Assembly: GCA_947466075.1 (NCBI GenBank)
Contig: CANIBP010000014.1
Span: 38,354-102,353, forward strand
DNA: 64,000 nt
Origin: Verrucomicrobiaceae bacterium
GTDB taxonomy: Bacteria; Verrucomicrobiota; Verrucomicrobiia; Verrucomicrobiales; Verrucomicrobiaceae
Direction: 5' to 3'
Under the pieces are notes generated by a model that had not been told where the DNA came from, searched no databases, and worked only from the letters and a program-made list of their open reading frames with translations. This document shows, in pieces, positions 37,836 to 46,155 of the stretch. Numbering within the stretch: position 1 is the stretch's first letter; every line of letters begins with the position of its first letter. A program made the position numbers and the translations under genes.

Positions 37836-40800
37836 ATGCCCGACTCCTTCGTCCATCTTCATCTGCACACCGAATACTCGCTGCTCGACGGCGCAGTGCG
37901 GATCGACGCACTCATGAAACGCGTGAAAGAGCTGGAGATGCCCGCTGTGGCCGTCACCGATCACGGCAATCTCTACGGTGCTATCGACTTTTACATGGCC
38001 GCAAAGAAGGCGAAGACCAAGGCTATTCTCGGCTGCGAGGCCTACCTCGCGCCCGGCTCGATGTTCGATAAAAATGAGGCCGCAGGCCGCAAGCGTTCAT
38101 CGCATCTCACGCTTCTCGCCACGAGCAACGAAGGCTTTGATAATCTCTCCAAACTCATTACCAAAGGCCACCTTGAAGGCCAGTGGTACAAGCCCCGCGT
38201 CGATAAAGACGCCCTGCGTGAGCACGCGAAGGGCCTCATTTGCCTCAGCGGCTGCATCAACGGCGAGATCAATGAATTCCTGCTCTCAGAGCGCAAAGAC
38301 GAGGCCGAAAAGAGTCTGCAGGAATTTCGCGACATTTTTGGTCCGGAGAATTTCTACCTCGAAATCCAGAATCACAACATGGAGGCGCAGCGCAAAAGCG
38401 CCCGCCAGATGATTGAGTGGGGTAAGCAATATGGCCTCAAGACCGTCGCCACCAACGACGTGCATTTCCTCAACCGCAATGATCACGAGTCGCATGACAT
38501 CATGATCTGCATTGGCACCGGGGCGAGCATCTACGATCAGAACCGCATGACCTACTCACCGGAGGTCTATTTCAAGACCGCCGAGGAGATGCGTGCGCTT
38601 TTCGCTGAAGTGCCGGAGGCCTGCGATGCCACGCTGGAGATCGCCGAGCGCTGCGATGTCAAAATCCATCTCGATTCGACCTCCATCGACCGCTATCCGC
38701 AGTATCCAATGCCTGAAGGTGGCGATCGCAATGAGTACCTACGCAAGTTGACGATGGAAGGGCTTGAGCGTCGTTACGGCCGCGACCGTGCGCTCAATGA
38801 CGAGGCGCTGCATGAGCGCATGGAGGTTGAACTTGCTCTGCTTAAGGAGAAAAACTTCACCAGCTACTTCCTCATCGTCTGGGACTTCATCAATTGGGCG
38901 CGTGAGCACGACATTCCCGTCGGTCCCGGTCGTGGTTCTGCCGCCGGATCGCTCGTCGCCTTCTGTCTCGCCATCACCGACATCGATCCGCTGCGTTTCG
39001 AACTCGTGTTCGAACGCTTCCTCAATCCAGAACGCGTCAGCCCGCCTGATATCGACATCGACTTTTGCCAAACACGTCGGCCAGAAGTCATTCAATACGT
39101 TCGCCAAAAATACGGCGACCTCAGCGTGAGCCACATCATTACCTTCGGCACTATGGGCGCGAAGTCCGTCATCCGCGATGTGGGTCGCGTGCTTGGTTGG
39201 AGCTATGGCGACTGTGACGCGTTGTCGAAGATGATTCCGAACGAGCTAAACATCGACCTCGAAGAGTCGGTAAAGAAGAATCCAGATCTCGCAGCGAAAC
39301 TCGAAGCCGACACCAACGCACAGGAACTCTGGCGACACGCAACCTTCCTCGAAGGCCTCACGCGCGGCGTCGGTGTCCATGCTGCCGGTGTTGTCATCGG
39401 AGATCGCAGGCTCGACAACTTCATTGCTCTCACACGCGATAAAGAAGATTCCATCCTCTCGCAATACGCGATGAAGCCGCTCACCGAGTTGGGCATGTTG
39501 AAGATGGATTTCCTCGGCCTCAAAACGCTGACGGTGATCCACGAGGCCGAGTATTGGATCAATAAACGTGTCCCTGGCTTCAGGGTGGCCGATGCGCCAC
39601 TCGAAGATACGAAGACCTTCGAACTCATCAAACGCGGCGAAACGGTCGCCGTGTTCCAGATGGAATCGGGTGGCATGGTCAACACCTGCAAGCAACTTGG
39701 CCCCGATACTATCGAGGAAATCATCGCTATTCTCGCGCTCTATCGTCCCGGCCCGATGCAGTTCATCCCTGACTACATCAAACGTAAAAAGGGCGAGGAA
39801 AAGGTCGAGTATCCGCATCCTCTGCTCGAAAAAATCGCCAAAGAGACCTACGGCATCTTGGTTTATCAAGAGCAGGTCATGCAGGCCGCCAACGTCCTCG
39901 CTGGCTTCTCGCTCGGCCAAGCTGACTTGCTCCGTCGTGCCATGGGCAAGAAGGACGCCGCCGAGATGGCCCGTCAGCGCCTCATCTTTGTCGAAGGCTG
40001 CCTCAAGACGAACAACATCTCCGATAAGCAAGCCAATGCTGTCTTCGACTTGCTCGAAAAATTTGCGCAATACGGCTTCAATAAATCGCATTCCGCCGCC
40101 TACGGAATCGTGACGTATCGCACGGCCTACTTAAAGGCGAATTACCCCGTCGAGTTCATGGCGGCGGTGCTCAGCTACGAAATCAGCAATCCCGACAAGA
40201 TCGCCAACTTCGTCAGCGAGTGCTTTGAGATGGGTATCAAGGTGCTGCCGCCCGACATCAACAAATCGTCTCTCAAATTCGCCCCCGAACGCTTCGAGAC
40301 CGAGGATGAAAATCCGAACGCGATTCGCTACGGTCTTAGCGCCATCAAAAACGTTGGCGAAGGTGCGATGGAAGCCGCGATCGAAGAGAGATCAAAGAAC
40401 GGCTCCTTCACCAGCCTCGAGGATTTTGCCGCGCGCCTCGACAACCGTGCCGTGAACAAGAAGCTCATGGAAGCGCTCGTGAAATCGGGAGCCTTCGACT
40501 ACACCGGCGAGCTGCGGGCCGTCATGTTTGCCAAATTAGAGCAGGTGCTCGCATCGGCCGCGTCGATGCAGAAGGATAAAAAATCCGGGCAAGGCGGCCT
40601 CTTTGATGACTTCGATCTTGCGAAGCCTAAATCGAAGAACAACGAACCTGAAACACCCTCCATCGTCTGGACTACCGATGAAGTGCTCGCCTTTGAAAAG
40701 GAACTGCTTGGTTTCTATGTCAGCGGTCATCCGCTCGACAGCTACCGCGGTCATTTCGACTCGGTGAAGCTCACGAAGATCGCGGCCATCGAGGAGATCG

Positions 40801-41345
40801 ATACCAAGGAAAAAACCTGCACGATCACCATTGCCGGCATCATGAGCCAGCTAGAGGTACGATACTCGAAAAAGGACAATCGGCCCTTCGCCACTTTCAA
40901 GGTGGAAGACTTCACCGGTGTCCAGGAGATGATGTGCTGGAGCGACGACTATGAGAAGCTCAAGGAAGTGCTCGCCGATGGTGCTGTTATGGCCTGCCGG
41001 GTCCGCGTCAGCAAAGACCAGAAGACCGACGGCAACCGCGTCACTTGCAACGACGCCAAACCGCTCAAACCCAAAGCCGCGAAGCCACGCAGCGCCGGTG
41101 ATCCCGTGCCTGACGCTCCAAAGCCACCTCCGCCGCCCAAACCAATCGTCCTGCGCCTCAACACACGTCAGCATGACGAAACTGACCTCGAGCGCATTCA
41201 CGAAGTGCTCAGCCTATTCCCTGGCACTCTGCCCGTCTTCCTTGAGATCAGTCAGAATGGCCATAAGGCCCGCCTTGAAGTCGGTGACGAGCTTCGTGTG
41301 ACCCCAGGTCCAGATCTGCGGCGTGCGCTGACGGTTTGGCTCTAG
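37836..41345 (+). CDS. dnaE: DNA polymerase III alpha subunit
   Basis: 1169 residues from ATG 37836. The N-terminal PHP domain begins VHLHLHTEYSLLDG. The polymerase palm has GPGRGSAAGS and the catalytic PDIDIDF; AAGVVIGD and the Gly/Lys segment LRRAMGKKDAAEM follow. Tandem helix-hairpin-helix and OB-fold regions lie at about residues 800-1080. The C-terminal tail carries a Pro-rich linker and a small domain ending in RRALTVWL. The length fits the DnaE1 group of replicative polymerases. It copies the chromosome as part of the holoenzyme. Confidence 0.97.
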   Translation: MPDSFVHLHLHTEYSLLDGAVRIDALMKRVKELEMPAVAVTDHGNLYGAIDFYMAAKKAKTKAILGCEAYLAPGSMFDKNEAAGRKRSSHLTLLATSNEGFDNLSKLITKGHLEGQWYKPRVDKDALREHAKGLICLSGCINGEINEFLLSERKDEAEKSLQEFRDIFGPENFYLEIQNHNMEAQRKSARQMIEWGKQYGLKTVATNDVHFLNRNDHESHDIMICIGTGASIYDQNRMTYSPEVYFKTAEEMRALFAEVPEACDATLEIAERCDVKIHLDSTSIDRYPQYPMPEGGDRNEYLRKLTMEGLERRYGRDRALNDEALHERMEVELALLKEKNFTSYFLIVWDFINWAREHDIPVGPGRGSAAGSLVAFCLAITDIDPLRFELVFERFLNPERVSPPDIDIDFCQTRRPEVIQYVRQKYGDLSVSHIITFGTMGAKSVIRDVGRVLGWSYGDCDALSKMIPNELNIDLEESVKKNPDLAAKLEADTNAQELWRHATFLEGLTRGVGVHAAGVVIGDRRLDNFIALTRDKEDSILSQYAMKPLTELGMLKMDFLGLKTLTVIHEAEYWINKRVPGFRVADAPLEDTKTFELIKRGETVAVFQMESGGMVNTCKQLGPDTIEEIIAILALYRPGPMQFIPDYIKRKKGEEKVEYPHPLLEKIAKETYGILVYQEQVMQAANVLAGFSLGQADLLRRAMGKKDAAEMARQRLIFVEGCLKTNNISDKQANAVFDLLEKFAQYGFNKSHSAAYGIVTYRTAYLKANYPVEFMAAVLSYEISNPDKIANFVSECFEMGIKVLPPDINKSSLKFAPERFETEDENPNAIRYGLSAIKNVGEGAMEAAIEERSKNGSFTSLEDFAARLDNRAVNKKLMEALVKSGAFDYTGELRAVMFAKLEQVLASAASMQKDKKSGQGGLFDDFDLAKPKSKNNEPETPSIVWTTDEVLAFEKELLGFYVSGHPLDSYRGHFDSVKLTKIAAIEEIDTKEKTCTITIAGIMSQLEVRYSKKDNRPFATFKVEDFTGVQEMMCWSDDYEKLKEVLADGAVMACRVRVSKDQKTDGNRVTCNDAKPLKPKAAKPRSAGDPVPDAPKPPPPPKPIVLRLNTRQHDETDLERIHEVLSLFPGTLPVFLEISQNGHKARLEVGDELRVTPGPDLRRALTVWL

Positions 41346-41346
41346 A

Positions 41347-42000
41347 TCACTCCACCGGCACCGCCACCTTCTCGCCGAGAAACTTCGGCCGCGTGCCGAG
41401 CACGTTCACATCGAGCACCGCCTTCACACAGGCCAGTTTTTCGCGCAGAAACGTCTTCACTGACAGCGCCACCGGCACATCGGCCGCGTTCAGGCCCCAG
41501 GCCTCGATCCCATAGGCTTGTGCCAGGTAAATCGCCCGCGCATTGTGAAATCGTTGTGAAACAAAAATCACGCGCTGCTGCCCAAATACCTCCTTCGCCC
41601 GCACCACCGAGTCCAGCGTGCGGAATCCGGCATAATCGCAGATGATTTTCGCCTCTGGCACGCCCATCTGCTCCAACACCCGCTTCATCTCCGTGGGTTC
41701 ATCATAGCCTTGCGTGCCATTGTCACCGCTGACGATTAGAGCCTTCACCTTGCCTGCTTTGAAAAGCGCCGATGCGGCCTCCATGCGTGGCAAAAAAAAC
41801 ATATTGGCTCTGCCATCTGCCAATCGTGCCGATGTGCCCAACACCACAGCCACGGGCATCTCGGGCACAGCATTCACCTCATTCACGCATCTATCTTCCG
41901 CTACCGCTCCGATGCGCCATCCACTGCCAGAGATCAAGCCAATGCCAAGCGCCGCCAATATGGCGAGCCACAGCCAGCAACGCTTCCAGTTCATCTTCAT
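41347..42000 (-). CDS. SanA/YdcF-like DUF218 membrane protein
   Basis: 217 residues. One N-terminal membrane helix (CWLWLAILAALGIGLI) is followed by the DUF218 domain: AVVLGTSARLADG, ALIVSGDNGTQGYDEPTEM, DYAGFRTLDSVVRAKEVFG and FVSQRFHNARAIYLAQ. These match SanA of E. coli, linked to envelope barrier function and vancomycin sensitivity, in order and spacing. It is convergent with dnaE. Confidence 0.87.
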   Translation of the reverse strand: MKMNWKRCWLWLAILAALGIGLISGSGWRIGAVAEDRCVNEVNAVPEMPVAVVLGTSARLADGRANMFFLPRMEAASALFKAGKVKALIVSGDNGTQGYDEPTEMKRVLEQMGVPEAKIICDYAGFRTLDSVVRAKEVFGQQRVIFVSQRFHNARAIYLAQAYGIEAWGLNAADVPVALSVKTFLREKLACVKAVLDVNVLGTRPKFLGEKVAVPVE

Positions 42001-42050
42001 GCGCCATTTCTCCCCTCATTTCACTCAACCATCAATCCCGTAATCTGCCC

Positions 42051-42078
42051 TTGCCACTTCGCCTTGATCTCGCATCCT
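42051..42078 (+). promoter_or_regulatory. Candidate promoter of the SpoU methyltransferase
   Basis: TTGCCA, a 16-base spacer, CATCCT (a weak -10), ending 9 bases before ATG 42087. Confidence 0.25.
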
Positions 42079-42086
42079 GATCCCAC

Positions 42087-42656
42087 ATGCGTCCCCAACA
42101 ACCCATTGCCAGGCAGAATCGCCACTCCAGCTCCGACAATAAGGTGCGCATCTATGAGGAGGGCGACATCGCCACGCTGCTCGAAGGCAAGGAAAGTCCG
42201 CTCGTGCTCATCCTCGATTGCGTGCAGGACCCACACAATCTCGGTGCCTGCCTGCGCACCGCCGATGCCGCCGGTGTTTGCGCCGTGATCATGCCGAAGG
42301 ACAAAACCGCACCCGTCAGTGAGACCGTTGTCCGCGTTGCTTGTGGCGGCGCGGAGAACATCCCACTCATTCGCGTGACCAATCTCGTACGTGCCATGGA
42401 CAAGCTAAAAGAACTCGGCATCTGGCTCGTCGGCACCGCCGATGAAGCCACTCAGAGTCTCTATGACATCGATCTCAAAGGCGGCATCGGCATCGTCATG
42501 GGTGCCGAAGGCCCCGGCATGCGACGTCTTACCGGCGAACACTGTGATTTCCTCGTCAAGATCCCCATGGGTGGCAAAGTCGAATGCCTCAACGTCTCCG
42601 TCGCCACCGGCGTTTGCTTGTTCGAGTGCGTGCGGCAAAGGCAGCCAAAAAAGTGA
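42087..42656 (+). CDS. SpoU-family RNA methyltransferase (RlmB-like catalytic domain only)
   Basis: 189 residues. The SPOUT trefoil-knot motifs are present: [21 protein letters not shown] (motif 1), [15 protein letters not shown] (motif 2) and [18 protein letters not shown] (motif 3). The sequence is closest to RlmB, which 2'-O-methylates 23S rRNA G2251, but the N-terminal substrate-binding domain of RlmB (about 70-80 residues) is missing and replaced by a short basic segment. Target RNA is therefore uncertain; TrmH-like activity is an alternative. Confidence 0.85.
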   Translation: MRPQQPIARQNRHSSSDNKVRIYEEGDIATLLEGKESPLVLILDCVQDPHNLGACLRTADAAGVCAVIMPKDKTAPVSETVVRVACGGAENIPLIRVTNLVRAMDKLKELGIWLVGTADEATQSLYDIDLKGGIGIVMGAEGPGMRRLTGEHCDFLVKIPMGGKVECLNVSVATGVCLFECVRQRQPKK

Positions 42657-42669
42657 TCGAATACAGCTT

Positions 42670-43389
42670 CTATTTTGACCGCAGTCTTGGTGGAGGGCCT
42701 TTTCGGCGCTGCTGCGGATCTTCCGGTGTCGTGCCAATGACGATGTCCCACGTTGCCAGCAAGTCCTGGCTGTCCGTGCTCTTCGGTTTGAACTCACGGA
42801 TTACCGAGAGTCGCTGCGCTTCATCGCGAATGCTGCGCAGAATGCCGTCCTTCTCATTTTGCGGTTCTCCTGCGACGTAGAGCTGCGTGGTCAGCATGCG
42901 TTTGCCGTTTTGCACCACGGCGAAATGATAATGCCGGGTGCGGCCGGTATAGATCGCCGGCTGGATCGTGCGAAAGCGGTATTCGCCCTTCGCATTCGTG
43001 GTGATCTTACCAAAACCCTGGAACTGCGGATCACGCTCCTTGCCGCGCTGCGTGCCCTGGCTGTGGATGTAGCTGCCGTTGATATCCGCCTGCCACAGCT
43101 CGATCACCGCATCGTTAATCGGCTTGCCATCGACATTGAGCAGACGACCGCCGATTTCCGTCACGATACCGCTCGCTGGTGCCTCGCCGCCGATGATCTG
43201 CGTCAAATCATTGTCCTGATCCAACGGCAGATGATCGGGGTAATAGGGCCCTTCCGTGGCCCGTGGCGTCAGCGTGAGCGCCTCGGCATAAATGTCACTC
43301 GTGATAATGCCGCCCGTGGTGAGCAGGAGGCTGCGCAGGAGTGTTCGGCGGCTCTGTGGGATGTGGAAGGGCTGTGTGAAAGTGTTCAT
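42670..43389 (-). CDS. Intradiol ring-cleavage dioxygenase-like protein, exported
   Basis: 239 residues from ATG 43389. The export signal contains SRRTLLRSLLLTTGG. The catechol-dioxygenase core shows TEGPYYPDHLP with the first iron Tyr, DAVIELWQAD typical of protocatechuate 3,4-dioxygenases, and YTGRTRHYHF, which supplies the second Tyr and two His ligands. The last of these usually reads RPxHIHF. It should cleave a catechol between its hydroxyls with non-heme Fe(III). A basic Pro/Arg tail ends the protein. An exported single-gene version suggests use of plant- or humus-derived aromatics. Confidence 0.85.
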   Translation of the reverse strand: MNTFTQPFHIPQSRRTLLRSLLLTTGGIITSDIYAEALTLTPRATEGPYYPDHLPLDQDNDLTQIIGGEAPASGIVTEIGGRLLNVDGKPINDAVIELWQADINGSYIHSQGTQRGKERDPQFQGFGKITTNAKGEYRFRTIQPAIYTGRTRHYHFAVVQNGKRMLTTQLYVAGEPQNEKDGILRSIRDEAQRLSVIREFKPKSTDSQDLLATWDIVIGTTPEDPQQRRKGPPPRLRSK

Positions 43390-43439
43390 GGCTATGGATA
43401 GCACCACAAACACCCCATCGGCGCTTTGGTTGCTTGTGA

Positions 43440-43853
43440 CTACGGCACCTTTGGCTTCGCGTGCTGCACCGATAACGCACCGTCCTTGCCCTCGGGCCAT
43501 TTGGCACCTTCGGCGATCCATTGGCGAATCGTGCTCACCTCGTCCTTCGGAATGCGGTGGCCAGTGGCGGGCATGGCCTTCTTGTCCTTCGGCGGTAGTG
43601 TAAGCGCGAGGTAAAGCATGCTCTTCTCCGGCGATCCAGGAACGATGGCCGGACCGGCTTTGCGCTTGCTGAAGGCGTGTTCGCGGTTTTGCAGATTGAG
43701 TTCGCCAAGCAGCGTTTCGGAGTTGTGACACTCGACGCAGCGGTCGGCGAGAATCGGTTTGATTTGCTTCACGAAATTCACCGGCGGCTCATCGGCGGCC
43801 TGGAGAACGGTGGTGAGGGAAAGGCAGGCGGCGAGGGCGGTGATATGTTTCAT
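43440..43853 (-). CDS. Secreted c-type cytochrome domain protein (PSCyt1-like)
   Basis: 137 residues from ATG 43853 (an ATG two codons upstream is also in frame). A signal peptide ending at QAAD precedes a single heme motif CVECHNS, then AFSKRKAGPAIVPGSPEKSMLY and KKAMPATGHRIPKDE, the distal ligand region of Planctomycete cytochrome C domains. It may pass electrons to or from an exported oxidase or dioxygenase; the dioxygenase gene lies directly downstream on the same strand. A TTGACG -35-like box lies upstream on the minus strand. Confidence 0.82.
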   Translation of the reverse strand: MKHITALAACLSLTTVLQAADEPPVNFVKQIKPILADRCVECHNSETLLGELNLQNREHAFSKRKAGPAIVPGSPEKSMLYLALTLPPKDKKAMPATGHRIPKDEVSTIRQWIAEGAKWPEGKDGALSVQHAKPKVP

Positions 43854-43971
43854 ATTCATGGTTGAGCATCCTTGATACGCTCGTGCGCGTCAATCCTTCC
43901 CTTGGGACACACTGTGCGCATCTTGTTGCCTTCGCGGTTGCTCCTGCGGGTGCGCACCGCATCATGCACCC

Positions 43972-44316
43972 ATGAGCATCGAACAAATCACCGCGCGCAT
44001 CTGCGCGTTTCGCGACGCCCGGGACTGGATGCAGTTTCACAGTCCCAAGGAACTCGCCATCGCCATCACTGCGGAGGCGGGGGAGCTGTTGCAGCACTTC
44101 GTCTGGCAGCAGCCGGGCCAGGTCGAGCAGCGGGTGAAGGACAAAATGCCCGAACTGAAGGACGAGATGGCCGATGTGGGCATTCTGCTCTTTGAACTGG
44201 CCCAAAACCTTGGCGTCGATCTCGGCCAGGCGATGCTCGACAAGGTGGAGCGCAATGAAACGCGTTATCCCGTGGCGAAGGCACGCGGTTCCAACGCCAA
44301 ATACAACGAGTTGTGA
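43972..44316 (+). CDS. MazG-like nucleotide pyrophosphohydrolase
   Basis: 114 residues, the usual length of dCTP-pyrophosphatase/MazG-like proteins. The metal-binding signature is complete: ITAEAGELLQHF (ExxE pattern) followed by LKDEMADVGILLFELA (ExxD). It should hydrolyse a nucleotide triphosphate to the monophosphate, cleaning the pool. Its stop overlaps the rsmH GTG start (GTGA), so the pair is translationally coupled. Confidence 0.87.
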   Translation: MSIEQITARICAFRDARDWMQFHSPKELAIAITAEAGELLQHFVWQQPGQVEQRVKDKMPELKDEMADVGILLFELAQNLGVDLGQAMLDKVERNETRYPVAKARGSNAKYNEL

Positions 44317-45353
44317 GCGACGCTGAGGTTCCAACACCACATCGCCGCCGTCCGCGTTACTCGGGCAAGAATCCAGTGCGTTTTGAGGACAAGTACAAGG
44401 AACTGAACCCGGAACTTCATGCCGAGACCATCGCGAAGGTGCGTGCGTCCGGCAAAACACCCGCCGGTCAACATGTGCCGATCCTTTTGAAGGAGATCAT
44501 GCAAATCCTCGCCCCGCAGCCCGGCGAACGTGCCGTGGACTGCACGCTCGGTTACGGCGGACACGCCAGCGCGCTGCTGGAAGCCGTGCAGCCCGGCGGA
44601 ACGTTGCTCGCGCTCGATCAAGACCCCATCGAGATCGTCCGCACCGAGGCACGGCTGCGTGCCAGCGGCTGTGAGAGCTACTCGCTCGTTGTGAAACGCA
44701 TGAATTTCGCCGGCTTGCCGCGTGCGCTCGCCGAACTCGACTGGAGCAATGGTGTGGACGTGCTGCTGGCCGATCTCGGTTGCTCCTCGATGCAGTTCGA
44801 CAATCCCGCCCGTGGTTTCAGCTTCAAACACAACGGCCCGCTCGACATGCGCATGAACCCGCAGCGCGGCATGGCAGCCCGTGATCTACTGCAAAAGCTC
44901 TCCGCTGCGAAGTTGAAGGTGATTCTCGAAGAAAACGCCGACGAACGTCACGCCGCGATGCTCGCCGATGCACTCGCAGGAATCGATCACGCCACCACAC
45001 GCTCGCTGGCCGAGGCAGTGCGCCGTGCTTTGCCCCATCGCATGGATGAGGAAGAACGCGAAACCACCGTGCGTCGCGTGTTTCAGGCCCTGCGCATCGC
45101 CGTGAACGAAGAATTCACCGCGCTCGATACTTTCTTGCATCAATTGACGAACTGCCTGCGCCCTGGTGGCCGTGTGGCTATTTTAACCTTCCACTCCGGT
45201 GAAGATCGTCGCGTGAAGCATCTCTTCCGCGATGCCTTGCGCGGTGGCGTCTTCAGCGAAGCCAACGATGAGGTGATCCGCCCGTCATCGCAGGAGATGC
45301 GTGACAATCCGCGTGCGGCTCCAGCGAAGTTGAGGTGGGCGGTGAAGGTCTGA
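44313..45353 (+). CDS. rsmH: 16S rRNA (cytosine(1402)-N(4))-methyltransferase RsmH
   Basis: 346 residues from GTG 44313, overlapping the MazG-like stop by 4 bases. HVPILLKEIMQIL, then VDCTLGYGGHASALLEA (SAM motif I), LLADLGCSSMQFDNPARGFSF and LDMRMNP, and near the C terminus ILTFHSGEDRRVKHLFRD, all match RsmH/MraW. It has an unusual N-terminal extension of about 50 charged residues (RRRPRYSGKNPVRF). It methylates C1402 in the ribosomal P site. It is not in a cell-wall dcw cluster here, unlike in many bacteria. Confidence 0.95.
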   Translation: MSDAEVPTPHRRRPRYSGKNPVRFEDKYKELNPELHAETIAKVRASGKTPAGQHVPILLKEIMQILAPQPGERAVDCTLGYGGHASALLEAVQPGGTLLALDQDPIEIVRTEARLRASGCESYSLVVKRMNFAGLPRALAELDWSNGVDVLLADLGCSSMQFDNPARGFSFKHNGPLDMRMNPQRGMAARDLLQKLSAAKLKVILEENADERHAAMLADALAGIDHATTRSLAEAVRRALPHRMDEEERETTVRRVFQALRIAVNEEFTALDTFLHQLTNCLRPGGRVAILTFHSGEDRRVKHLFRDALRGGVFSEANDEVIRPSSQEMRDNPRAAPAKLRWAVKV

Positions 45354-45354
45354 A

Positions 45355-45383
45355 TTGACAGAAAGCTGGGAAACCAGCAAACT
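45355..45383 (+). promoter_or_regulatory. Candidate promoter of the vapBC-like pair
   Basis: TTGACA (perfect -35), a 17-base spacer and CAAACT, ending 7 bases before ATG 45390. Confidence 0.45.
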
Positions 45384-45389
45384 GGCTCC

Positions 45390-45650
45390 ATGAAAATGAC
45401 CCTCGACCTGCCTGGCGATCTCGTGCGTGAGATCAAGCTGCGCACCGTGCATGAAGGCGGCAAGCTCAAGGACACCATCGCCGAACTGCTGCGCAAAGGA
45501 CTGCGAGACCGTCCGGCGAAAAACGGCGCCAGGCCTAGCCGGGTGAAGCTGCCGCTCGTCCAATGCCGCCGTGCCGCCGTCCTGACCCCGGACCAGGTGG
45601 CCGCCGCGCTGCTCAAACAAGAGACCGAGTGGCATCATGACGCTGCCTGA
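45390..45650 (+). CDS. VapB-like antitoxin
   Basis: 86 residues. The N terminus MKMTLDLPGDLVREIKLRTVHEG is an alternating strand-helix start typical of ribbon-helix-helix or VapB antitoxins. The C-terminal half is basic then Gln/Glu-rich and would wrap the toxin. It overlaps the PIN toxin gene by 14 bases. Confidence 0.78.
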   Translation: MKMTLDLPGDLVREIKLRTVHEGGKLKDTIAELLRKGLRDRPAKNGARPSRVKLPLVQCRRAAVLTPDQVAAALLKQETEWHHDAA

Positions 45651-46080
45651 CACGAATCTTTGGCTGGCGCTGGCGCTTTCCAAGCACACGCATCACGCCG
45701 CTGCCAGCGCCTGGCTCGATGGCGAGGACAAAGCCGACAGCATCTTGTTCTGCCGCTCCACCCAGCAGTCGTTGCTGCGGCTGCTGACCACGGCGGGCGT
45801 CATGTCGCTGTATGGCATTCCGCCTTTGAGCAACAAGGATGCCTGGGCGGTTTACGAGGCTTTCATCGCGGATGACCGCATCGTGTTTCAACCGGAGCCG
45901 CCGGGTGTGGGAACGATCTGGAAAAAGTTCGCCGCACGGCGCACCACCTCACCTAAACTCTGGATGGACGCCTACCTCGCCGCGTTTGCCATGACCTCAG
46001 GCGCACAACTGGTGACGACGGATAAGGCGTTCAGCCAGTTTCCCGGCCTCGATGTGCTGGTAATCCAGCCTGCCGCGTAA
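45637..46080 (+). CDS. VapC-like PIN-domain toxin
   Basis: 147 residues. The PIN signature is present: LPDTNLWLALAL (first Asp), the middle region HTHHAAASAWL, and acidic residues in KLWMDAYLAAFAM and VTTDKAFSQF. PIN toxins cleave RNA, usually tRNA or rRNA. It is paired with the overlapping antitoxin, which also is its probable autorepressor. Confidence 0.85.
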   Translation: MTLPDTNLWLALALSKHTHHAAASAWLDGEDKADSILFCRSTQQSLLRLLTTAGVMSLYGIPPLSNKDAWAVYEAFIADDRIVFQPEPPGVGTIWKKFAARRTTSPKLWMDAYLAAFAMTSGAQLVTTDKAFSQFPGLDVLVIQPAA

Positions 46081-46155
46081 GACATGTCGGAACAGACGGT
46101 GGATTGCTTCGAGATGACCGAGCAAAGACCGTCTTCAGCTTCGTATCAGTGAGCC

